DNA of 64,000 nucleotides from JANQIO01 sp043585095 (lineage in GTDB: Bacteria; Pseudomonadota; Gammaproteobacteria; Pseudomonadales; Halieaceae): positions 3,348,001 through 3,412,000 of the forward strand of contig CP121321.1 in assembly GCA_043585095.1 (NCBI GenBank), given 5' to 3'. The notes under the pieces were generated by a model, which ran no database searches, had not been told where the DNA came from, and saw only the letters and a program-made list of their open reading frames with translations. Shown here piece after piece: positions 24,429 through 31,790 of this stretch (its first letter is position 1; the number at the start of each line of letters is the position of its first letter). A program made the translations under genes and the position numbers.

Positions 24429-26746
24429 GTACCAGGCTGGTTCTACTGCTAACGCTGACAATGGCGTTAACTCTTTCCTTCATTACCGCTGCTGATTACT
24501 TTAGCTCGCGCAACGACATCCTGTTGGAACAGGAAGCACGCGTCGAAAGCACCGTCGCGGAAGCCGTTCGTGACCTTCGAGTGCGCCTGTCAGTGTTGGA
24601 AGAGTCGACACTCTTATTGGCCGAAGTGATTGAAAGCCGGGAACATACACAGGCCGAACTTACCAATTTATTGCGCGAGGCTGTAGATGAACGAACCGAT
24701 CTACTCGGGGCCGCTGTGGCATTGGCGCCGCGATTTACGCCTTCTATCCAGAACGGCTTTGCCCCCTACTACTTTTATGACAATGGCGAACTTCGCTTTG
24801 CGGACCTCGGGCGCGATTATAATTTTGCTCTGAGCGCCTGGTATCGAGACGCGCTCAGCGCCGAGGTGCCGATCTGGACAGAACCCTACGTCGAGGCCGG
24901 GAGCGGAGGCACGTATATGGTGACGTATTCAGTACCCCTGTTCCGCCGTATTGAAGGCGAGCGAATCTTCTATGGTGTCGTAACCGCCGACATTGCGCTA
25001 TCCGAGCTAGAGATCTACCTTGAGCGCATGGCGCTTGGAGAACGAGGATCGGGGTTTTTACTGAGCCGAAGTGGCAAAATTCTCGCATCGCCTAATCGCA
25101 ATGATTGGTTAAAGCCCTGGGCCAATACCATTCCCGACGCCGCCGAAGCCAAGCGGTGGGCAGAATTGATCACTACCGTCAGCAGTGAAGGCGTTGCGGC
25201 CTCTGCAAAAGTGAAATGCCTCGACGGTGACGACGACTGTGTAGTCAAACTCGCACCACTGGCCGGCACTCGATGGCCGGTCGGCGCATATTACGCAGAG
25301 CACGAAATCCTCTCGCCACTCAGGGATTACCTGCTGAAAAGCGTGCTGTCGCAGTTGCTCACCATGATCCTATTGGTGATCGGAATTTTATGGGTGGCCC
25401 GCCGCATCACTCAGCCTTTGCGTGCATTGGCGTCGGCCACCGTAAAAATAGCCGAAGGCAACTTTCATACGCCCCTGCCTGCGCCCAAAACTCAGGATGA
25501 ACTGGGACAGCTGGTCGATGCTTTCTCTGCCATGCAGGCCAACTTGCAGCAGTACGTTGACGAGCTTCAGCAAGAAACCGCCAACCGCAACCGCCTGCAA
25601 GGCGAGCTCGCCGCGGCGACAGCCATTCAAATGTCGATGCTGCCCGAAAGCGGCCATTCGAATCGTATCGAAGATGGCTTCAAGCTGTGGGCGACATTAC
25701 GACCCGCGAAGTCAGTGGGAGGGGATCTCTACACCTACCAGCTACAAGAAGGCAAACGGCTCTTCTTCGCGGTGGGAGACGTGTCGGATAAAGGTGTGCC
25801 GGCGGCACTGTTTATGGCGCGTGCCATGACCCTACTACAGCAGTATGTCTACACTTCGCTGGACGCCGGAGAGATATTAACTCGCCTTAATGACGAACTG
25901 GTCGAAGGCAACGATAACTGCATGTTCGTCACGCTTTTCGTGGGCTGGCTCGCGCTGGACAACATGACGCTGAACTTTGCCAGCGGCGGCCACACTGCTC
26001 CGTCGCTGGCCTCCGGTGATGCCGTACAAATCCTTGAACAGGAAACCGGACCCGCACTGGGTCTGGTTGAAGCACAGCAGTTCCCCAATAACACACTGCA
26101 GCTTAACGCTGGCGACATACTTGCCGTTTTCACAGACGGTATCGATGAAGCCTTTAATCTTGAGAGCCAGCAGTTCGGACACCCTGCCCTCAACGCCGTA
26201 TTGCAATCGAGTATGGGGCAAAGCCTTGAGGCGCGCGGCCAAGCCATAATGAATGCAGTAGAGAACCACCAGGGTGATGCGCCGCAGTCCGACGACATTA
26301 CCCTACTGCTGCTGCAGGCGCGTCACGCTGACAGCACGCGTACGCGCATTCGCCTCAAGAACGACGTTGGTGCGGTATCAACGCTGCAGGCGTGGATGGC
26401 GCAGTTGCTTGACGAAGCCGAAATAGCGATCGACATCAAAACAGAGATGATGCTGGTCGCAGAAGAGGTTGTGACCAATGCCTTTAAGTACGCGGAACTA
26501 CCGGAGGGCACCGGCGTTACCATGGACCTTGTCATTGCAGCGGACGCCATTCGTATGACCTTCCGCGATCCGGGAATTGCCTTCGACCCTCTGGCCGAAG
26601 CGCAACGGTCCAGCCTGGGGGCTGATACGGATGACGCTGTTATAGGTGGCCTTGGTGTACACTTGTTGGAGAGGCTTACGGACGAACAGCGCTACTTACG
26701 CGACGACACGGATAACGTACTGACGCTAACGAAATACCGCGGGTGA
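24410..26746 (+). CDS. Membrane sensor with PP2C/SpoIIE serine phosphatase and RsbW-type kinase domains
   Basis: 778 aa. TM helix about 7-29, periplasmic dCache-like sensor about 30-300, second TM about 312-329, HAMP about 330-382, a coiled segment, a SpoIIE/RsbU-type PP2C phosphatase about 430-630 (GGDLY, VGDVSDKGVPAALFMA, TDGIDEAF, DDITLLL) and a C-terminal GHKL ATPase about 650-778. The ATPase has an N-box (EEVVTNAFKYAE), a G1-like FRDPGIAFDP and GLGVHLLERL. Such proteins dephosphorylate and rephosphorylate a STAS protein, here the next gene (26866). Carrying both activities resembles Vibrio SypE and Pseudomonas HsbR, which control biofilm functions; the link to the neighbouring adhesin is inference. 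A CGGAG ribosome site lies inside the end of the dioxygenase gene. Confidence 0.93.
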   Translation: MSGISLSTRLVLLLTLTMALTLSFITAADYFSSRNDILLEQEARVESTVAEAVRDLRVRLSVLEESTLLLAEVIESREHTQAELTNLLREAVDERTDLLGAAVALAPRFTPSIQNGFAPYYFYDNGELRFADLGRDYNFALSAWYRDALSAEVPIWTEPYVEAGSGGTYMVTYSVPLFRRIEGERIFYGVVTADIALSELEIYLERMALGERGSGFLLSRSGKILASPNRNDWLKPWANTIPDAAEAKRWAELITTVSSEGVAASAKVKCLDGDDDCVVKLAPLAGTRWPVGAYYAEHEILSPLRDYLLKSVLSQLLTMILLVIGILWVARRITQPLRALASATVKIAEGNFHTPLPAPKTQDELGQLVDAFSAMQANLQQYVDELQQETANRNRLQGELAAATAIQMSMLPESGHSNRIEDGFKLWATLRPAKSVGGDLYTYQLQEGKRLFFAVGDVSDKGVPAALFMARAMTLLQQYVYTSLDAGEILTRLNDELVEGNDNCMFVTLFVGWLALDNMTLNFASGGHTAPSLASGDAVQILEQETGPALGLVEAQQFPNNTLQLNAGDILAVFTDGIDEAFNLESQQFGHPALNAVLQSSMGQSLEARGQAIMNAVENHQGDAPQSDDITLLLLQARHADSTRTRIRLKNDVGAVSTLQAWMAQLLDEAEIAIDIKTEMMLVAEEVVTNAFKYAELPEGTGVTMDLVIAADAIRMTFRDPGIAFDPLAEAQRSSLGADTDDAVIGGLGVHLLERLTDEQRYLRDDTDNVLTLTKYRG

Positions 26747-26865
26747 ACGTATCACCGGTGAGCATAATGCGAATAGCTGCCGGTGTATGCGGGCTACCGT
26801 TCCGCGCATCAAAGGAACGCCGATGCACGGCCATGATGATTACAACCAGCTGACAGGATTGCGTG

Positions 26866-27243
26866 ATGGAGCTAAACCTCGATATTCAATATAACGAAGA
26901 CAAATCCGTTTCACGGGTAGCGCTGATCGGAGCGCTGAACACAGACACCGCACCTGATTTTGAGTCACGCCTGCAGGACGTCATCGACAAGGGCTACAAG
27001 CTTACCGTGCTGGATATGAAAGATCTTGAGTACATCAGCTCAGCAGGCCTTCGGGTCATCTTTAAAGCGGCCAAAGCAGTGAAGGGCGCAAATCGCAAGC
27101 TCGCGGCTGCGAATCGCAAACCACATATCGAGAAAGTATTTGAAATTCTTAAAGCGCTGCCGGATATGGCGGTGTTTGCCAACGATGCCGAGATGGATGA
27201 CTACCTGCTGTCCATGCAGAAACAGGTGAAAAACGAAGGCTAG
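26866..27243 (+). CDS. STAS-domain anti-sigma-factor antagonist
   Basis: About 125 aa, a single STAS domain with the SpoIIAA-type motif DLEYISSAGLRV. One of the two serines there is the expected phosphorylation site. It should be the substrate of the phosphatase/kinase encoded 119 bp upstream; when unphosphorylated it would bind a downstream partner such as an anti-sigma factor or enzyme, not identified here. ATG 26866 was chosen because AGGA lies 7 bp before it; an in-frame GTG at 26863 is the alternative. A short open frame (26823-26894) with its own ribosome site overlaps the start. Confidence 0.92.
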   Translation: MELNLDIQYNEDKSVSRVALIGALNTDTAPDFESRLQDVIDKGYKLTVLDMKDLEYISSAGLRVIFKAAKAVKGANRKLAAANRKPHIEKVFEILKALPDMAVFANDAEMDDYLLSMQKQVKNEG

Positions 27244-27307
27244 GTCGCACGCTATAAGCTTCTAACATTTATCCCGTAGCGCTCTTTTCGAGCTCGTTCG
27301 ACAAACG

Positions 27308-28009
27308 CTAGGCTCGCAAAAAGTTGGCAATCCATTGCGCCATGCGAGGGCTGTCCAACTCGCTATCCAATGACGCCTTCCCCGCGGCGTAGACGTCTTC
27401 GCCAATGGCTTCACGGCGAATGTCCAGTAAACGGTCGGAATAGCCTTTAACGAATTCCGGGTGCCCTTGAAATGTCAGGATGTGGTCGCCAATCTGACAA
27501 ACAGCGTTGTCGCAAAAATCGCTTCCCGCCAAACGCTGGGCACCTGCCGGCAACTCAACCACCTGGTCCTGATGGCTCACCAACACAGTAAAATCGAGTT
27601 CACCGCCGTCATGCCAGGACGGCAGGGCATCAAAGCGGGCCGAATGCGCTGCCACGCCCCAGCCCTTTTTAGACTTTTCGGTGCGCCCACCCAGGGCCTG
27701 CGCCACCATCTGGTGCCCGAAGCAAATCCCAACAAGTTTCTTACGGCGAGCGTGCAGGATGCGTACAAATTCCTCCAGCTGATGTATCCAGGGCTTGTCC
27801 TCGTACACGCTAGATTTACTGCCGGTCATTAAATATGCGTCAACTGCATCAATATCGTCCGGAAATTCACCTTGCTCAACATCATAGGTAACGTAGTCAA
27901 ATTCTGGCGCAACAGGAGCCAGCAAGGCCTGAAACATTTGCGGATATTCACCGAACTGCTCTACCAGATCTTCCCGGACTGCATCGGTTTTGAGAATTCC
28001 AATTCGCAT
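27308..28009 (-). CDS. Class I glutamine amidotransferase-like protein
   Basis: 233 aa, alone on the minus strand, convergent with the STAS gene and divergent from the symporter 29 bp away. The full catalytic triad is present: Cys96 in GICFGHQ, and His183 and Glu185 in GHPEF. The oxyanion-strand YLMTGSKSSVYE is typical of the GMP-synthase-like GATase subfamily. These free-standing proteins hydrolyse glutamine or gamma-glutamyl compounds such as gamma-glutamylated amines. The exact substrate is unknown; with no synthetase domain attached, GMP synthesis is unlikely. Confidence 0.9.
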   Translation of the reverse strand: MRIGILKTDAVREDLVEQFGEYPQMFQALLAPVAPEFDYVTYDVEQGEFPDDIDAVDAYLMTGSKSSVYEDKPWIHQLEEFVRILHARRKKLVGICFGHQMVAQALGGRTEKSKKGWGVAAHSARFDALPSWHDGGELDFTVLVSHQDQVVELPAGAQRLAGSDFCDNAVCQIGDHILTFQGHPEFVKGYSDRLLDIRREAIGEDVYAAGKASLDSELDSPRMAQWIANFLRA

Positions 28010-28038
28010 CTTGCGACTCGCTGTCGATAGAATGGCGC

Positions 28039-29508
28039 ATGGTAAATGAAAACAGCAGCGGTATCGACGCAGCCATTAACAGCATTGTTGCGCCAGCAGC
28101 CGAAGCGCTCTCCGCAGTGGTCTTTTTCAGCGTGCCAATTGGCGAGGCTGAACTTCCCCTCATCGTCGCCTGGCTCATTGCGGCCGCGGCGTTCTTCACA
28201 GTCTACTTCGGCTTTATAAGCCTGCGCGGCTTCCCGCATGCCTTTCGCCTGTTACGCGGCGATTTTGCCGACCCTGAGCATCCCGGTGAAGTCAGTCACT
28301 TTCAGGCTTTGGCAACGGCGGTATCCGGCACAGTGGGTATCGGCAATATTGGCGGCGTGGCAGTGGTCATCACCCTGGGCGGTCCGGGGGCAACTTTCTG
28401 GCTAATTGTGGCAGGCTTTCTCGGCATGTCGACCAAGCTGGCGGAGTGCATTGCAGGAGTTAAGTACCGGCAGGAACATGCGGACGGCACTGTGTCTGGT
28501 GGCCCGATGTACTACCTGGAGCACAGCTTGCGCGCGCGGGGGCTCGCGCCCCTGGCAAAACCGCTGGGCGCGTTTTATGCACTGGCTATCGTTATAGGCT
28601 GTCTTGGCATCGGCAACATGTTCCAGTCCAACCAGGCCTTCAGCCAGATGGTTTTCATCACCGGCGGAGCGGACGGCGTGATGGCCGGGCGCGGCTGGCT
28701 GTTCGGTTTGGGAATAGCCATGGCGGTAGCGGTGGTTATTATCGGCGGCCTGCAATCCATCGCCCGCGTCACCAGCAAGCTGGTGCCGATCATGGCGTTG
28801 GCGTACATCGCCTTGAGTGTACTGGTGCTTGTTTTGAATGCAGAGCGCTTACCCTGGGCGATCAATGCCATTGTGACCCAGGCATTCGCGCCGGAGGCGA
28901 TCAGCGGCGGCGTCATCGGCGTAATGATTTTGGGCTTTCAACGCGCCGCATTTTCGAATGAGGCCGGTATCGGGAGCGCAGCCATTGCCCACTCTGCCGT
29001 GCGCACCGAAGAGCCCGCAACCGAAGGCTTTGTGGCGTTGATGGAGCCCTTCATCGACACGGTGGTCATCTGCACCATGACCGCATTGGTGATACTCACG
29101 ACGATCTATCATCCGGATTTATCAAAAGGTGCGGTGCAGGGCGTAGAGCTAACGTCTGCGGCTTTTGCCAACACGCTGCCCTGGTCAACGGTACCGCTAT
29201 CCTTGATCGCAATAATGTTCGCTTTTTCAACCATGATCAGCTGGTCTTACTACGGTCTCAAAGGTTGGACCTACCTATTGGGTCCGGTTAAACGGCGGGA
29301 GCTTATTTTTAAAGGGCTTTTCTGCGCGTTTGGAGCTTTGGGCTGTACCGTAGAGCTGGGCGCCGTACTCGACTTTTCGGATGCGATGGTTTTTCTTATA
29401 GCTCTACCCAATATCATTGGACTGTATCTACTAGCACCCGACATAAAAGCTGAACTGAACAGCTATCGCGCGCGGATCGCCTCGACTATAGTCACAAAAT
29501 CTACATAA
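28039..29508 (+). CDS. Alanine/glycine:cation symporter family protein (AGCS)
   Basis: 489 aa, integral inner-membrane protein with about 10-11 hydrophobic helices. The AGCS signature is clear around residue 95 (GTVGIGNIGGVAVVI, then GGPGATFW), with further family segments SGGPMYYLE and FSNEAGIGSAAIAHSA. Members import alanine or glycine together with Na+ (or H+), and a Na+-coupled carrier suits a marine cell. It is divergent from the glutamine amidotransferase gene, so shared control or a joint role in nitrogen compounds is possible but unproven. Confidence 0.94.
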   Translation: MVNENSSGIDAAINSIVAPAAEALSAVVFFSVPIGEAELPLIVAWLIAAAAFFTVYFGFISLRGFPHAFRLLRGDFADPEHPGEVSHFQALATAVSGTVGIGNIGGVAVVITLGGPGATFWLIVAGFLGMSTKLAECIAGVKYRQEHADGTVSGGPMYYLEHSLRARGLAPLAKPLGAFYALAIVIGCLGIGNMFQSNQAFSQMVFITGGADGVMAGRGWLFGLGIAMAVAVVIIGGLQSIARVTSKLVPIMALAYIALSVLVLVLNAERLPWAINAIVTQAFAPEAISGGVIGVMILGFQRAAFSNEAGIGSAAIAHSAVRTEEPATEGFVALMEPFIDTVVICTMTALVILTTIYHPDLSKGAVQGVELTSAAFANTLPWSTVPLSLIAIMFAFSTMISWSYYGLKGWTYLLGPVKRRELIFKGLFCAFGALGCTVELGAVLDFSDAMVFLIALPNIIGLYLLAPDIKAELNSYRARIASTIVTKST

Positions 29509-29531
29509 ATCGTTCACTTTGAGGCAATCGA

Positions 29532-29548
29532 CTGCACCTACAGTGCAG
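29532..29548. promoter_or_regulatory. Perfect inverted repeat directly before the PAP2 start codon
   Basis: CTGCAC-ctaca-GTGCAG gives a 6-bp stem with a 5-base loop ending two bases before ATG 29551. It occupies the place of the ribosome binding site, and no Shine-Dalgarno sequence is seen. It could be an operator, a translational hairpin, or chance. There is no T-run, so a terminator for the symporter is unlikely. Confidence 0.3.
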
Positions 29549-29550
29549 CC

Positions 29551-30081
29551 ATGGCAATTTTTACTGCACTGCAACAAGCCGATTCACGACTGTTTGCATG
29601 GCTGTTCAGCAATGGTGAACGCTATCTGCTGATCGTCCCCGCCAGAGCCCTGTCGCGATCAGGGGACGGCTACCTCCACGTACTGATACCACTATTGCTT
29701 ACAGCGATGGGCGTGCACGATGCGGGCAATCTGGTGTTATCGATCTTGCTGGCCGTCAGCATAGAGCGGCCGCTTTACTGGGTTCTGAAAAACGCCCTGC
29801 GGCGTCGGCGTCCCGCACAGTATATGCCGGGTCTCCGGAGCTTAATCATTGCCTCTGACCAATTCAGCTTTCCCTCAGGCCATAGTTCAGGCGCGTTTCT
29901 ATTGGTGACCTGTTTATGCGTGATCTACGGCAGCGTCGCATCAGCAATGCTGCTGTGGGCCTGCTGCGTGGGTCTGTCCCGCGTTCTACTCGGCGTGCAT
30001 TTCCCGGGCGACATTCTGGCGGGCGCGTCGATGGGATGCTGCATTGCATTGATTGCTACCCGCATTCTAGGGCTGTACTGA
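29551..30081 (+). CDS. PAP2-superfamily membrane phosphatase
   Basis: 176 aa with about five membrane helices. All three phosphatase motifs are present: KNALRRRRP (motif 1), FPSGHSSGAF (motif 2) and SRVLLGVHFPGD (motif 3). Such enzymes remove phosphate from lipid carriers such as undecaprenyl pyrophosphate or from phosphatidate at the membrane surface. Only one base separates it from the glycosyltransferase gene downstream, so the two form an operon and may act on the same glycolipid; that pairing is inferred. Confidence 0.93.
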   Translation: MAIFTALQQADSRLFAWLFSNGERYLLIVPARALSRSGDGYLHVLIPLLLTAMGVHDAGNLVLSILLAVSIERPLYWVLKNALRRRRPAQYMPGLRSLIIASDQFSFPSGHSSGAFLLVTCLCVIYGSVASAMLLWACCVGLSRVLLGVHFPGDILAGASMGCCIALIATRILGLY

Positions 30082-30082
30082 A

Positions 30083-31180
30083 ATGAAGATTTTCTATGCG
30101 GTTCAAGGCACCGGGCAGGGACATATCAGTCGCGCCAGAGCTATGGCGAAAGCGTTTGAGCAGCATTCGGTAGATGTTGACTGGCTGTTTTCAGGTCGCG
30201 AAAAACAGAAGCTCTTTGACATGGAGCCTTTCGGCGCTTACCAGCATCGGCGAGGTTTGACGTTCAGTACGGTGGCTGGAAGTGTGAGTTATTGGCGCAC
30301 ACTGCGAGACAACAGCTTCTTTGAGTTTATTCGCGACGCCCTCACTCTGGATCTGCGCGACTACGATCTGGTGGTGACCGACTACGAACCGGTGACCGCC
30401 TGGGCTTGCAAGCTACGCGGCATAGAGACCGTCGGCATAGGCCATCAGTACGCCTTTGGCAGCAACACACCAAGAGCCGGCGATGATGCACTCTCCAAGC
30501 TGATCATGAACAGATTTGCGCCCGCCGATATCGGCGTAGGCTTGCATTGGCATCCTTACGATCAGCACACGCTGCCGCCAATACTAGACTTAGAGCCGGA
30601 TCATGAAACCCCGGGAGAGCACTATCTGGTCTACTTGCCCTTCGAAGATCAGTCGGTTGTCACCCAGTGGCTGCAATCGCAGCCGGCCTGCCGCTTTATT
30701 CAGTATGCACCTGGGCTTAATGACGCCGAAGCTAGCAACGTCACATTGCATGCTACCTGCATCGACGGATTCAAGCGTGACCTGCACCGCTGCAGGGGGG
30801 TAATTTGCAACTCGGGCTTTGAGCTGATTTCAGAGTGCTTGCAGTTGGCGAAGCCAGTGCTGACCAAGCCTTTAGCCGGGCAGACAGAGCAGCAATCCAA
30901 CGCTAAAGCGCTACATGAACTGGGGTATGCCACGACACTTACCAGCCTGGACTCGGTAATGCTCGCGCATTGGCTGGGAACCCTATCATCCACACCCCAG
31001 ATACATTTCGCTGATGTCGCTGCCTGCTTGGCCCAGTGGCTGGCCGAGGGAGCCAAGTCCCCCGTGAAGTCACTCGCCGATACACTTTGGCAGGGCAGCA
31101 ACACCCCAATCCCCACGCTAGCAACGCTGCAACGCCAACAGGCTGGCATATCAACAACCGCCGCATCGCTTGCCGCGTAA
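30083..31180 (+). CDS. MJ1255/VC2487-type glycosyltransferase
   Basis: 365 aa. It begins MKIFYAVQGTGQGHISRARA, the glycine-rich donor-loop start typical of the MJ1255/VC2487 family of GT-B glycosyltransferases. The C-terminal half contains CNSGFELISECLQLAKPVL followed by GQTEQQSNA, matching the nucleotide-sugar site of MurG-like enzymes. It is predicted cytoplasmic or membrane-peripheral; the acceptor is unknown. It is co-transcribed with the PAP2 phosphatase immediately upstream, suggesting a lipid-linked glycan product. The last roughly 60 residues are less conserved-looking. Confidence 0.88.
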   Translation: MKIFYAVQGTGQGHISRARAMAKAFEQHSVDVDWLFSGREKQKLFDMEPFGAYQHRRGLTFSTVAGSVSYWRTLRDNSFFEFIRDALTLDLRDYDLVVTDYEPVTAWACKLRGIETVGIGHQYAFGSNTPRAGDDALSKLIMNRFAPADIGVGLHWHPYDQHTLPPILDLEPDHETPGEHYLVYLPFEDQSVVTQWLQSQPACRFIQYAPGLNDAEASNVTLHATCIDGFKRDLHRCRGVICNSGFELISECLQLAKPVLTKPLAGQTEQQSNAKALHELGYATTLTSLDSVMLAHWLGTLSSTPQIHFADVAACLAQWLAEGAKSPVKSLADTLWQGSNTPIPTLATLQRQQAGISTTAASLAA

Positions 31181-31280
31181 ACCCACCGCGCCGTTTGCTA
31201 TACGTCTGCACCGGGGGCTGATTCCGGCGCACTCGTTTGTCTTCTACTCGGTGCTCATACGAAAGATTGAACTCCCGACG

Positions 31281-31309
31281 TCCCGATAAGCGCGACGAAG
31301 CCCTATAAT
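31281..31309 (+). promoter_or_regulatory. Candidate promoter for the SRPBCC-cytochrome-GGDEF operon
   Basis: A perfect -10 TATAAT (31304-31309) stands 40 bp before the chosen start at 31349. A 17-bp spacer puts a weak -35 (tcccga) at 31281-31286. It lies in the 168-bp gap after the glycosyltransferase gene. The -10 match is seen directly; activity is inferred. Confidence 0.45.
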
Positions 31310-31348
31310 GCGTGCTCTTATAACAACACCTTATTGATGGGGATGATT

Positions 31349-31780
31349 ATGGCGAGCGTAGATTACAGCAGGGACCTAAATTTTTCGGCCGAGAAAGTGT
31401 GGGCCGTGCTCGAAGACTTCGGCAACATGGATTGGTCGGGCGGCATCGAGCGCGTAGAGCTGATTGGCGAAGGCGTTGGCATGACGCGACGTCTGCACAT
31501 TACCGGCATGGACCCCATCGATGAAGTATTGGAATCTATGGATTCGGCGACTATGAGCTTTAGCTACAGCATTCCGGTTGGATTGCCCTTACCGGTAACT
31601 GGCTATGTAGCTAGCGCCCGCATTGAGCCACTGGGCGACCAACAGTGTCGCGCTCTGTATAACTGCCAGTGCGAGCCTACCGATCCCAATCTTTCCGACG
31701 CCGATTTAGAAGCGATGGTACACGGCACGTATAGCATGTTGCTGGATATGGTTGAGGCCTATCTGACTGACAAGGAATAG
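31349..31780 (+). CDS. SRPBCC-family (polyketide cyclase/START-like) small protein
   Basis: About 143 aa. It starts MASVDYSRDLNFSAEKVWAV, the usual N-terminal strand and helix of SRPBCC proteins, and ends with a long amphipathic helix. The fold binds a hydrophobic ligand; no catalytic role can be read. ATG 31349 is preferred because GGGG lies 6 bp before it; TTG 31334, ATG 31337 and ATG 31343 are in-frame alternatives. The multihaem cytochrome gene starts 10 bp after its end, so the two are co-transcribed. Confidence 0.85.
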   Translation: MASVDYSRDLNFSAEKVWAVLEDFGNMDWSGGIERVELIGEGVGMTRRLHITGMDPIDEVLESMDSATMSFSYSIPVGLPLPVTGYVASARIEPLGDQQCRALYNCQCEPTDPNLSDADLEAMVHGTYSMLLDMVEAYLTDKE

Positions 31781-31790
31781 CACCTGCTTT

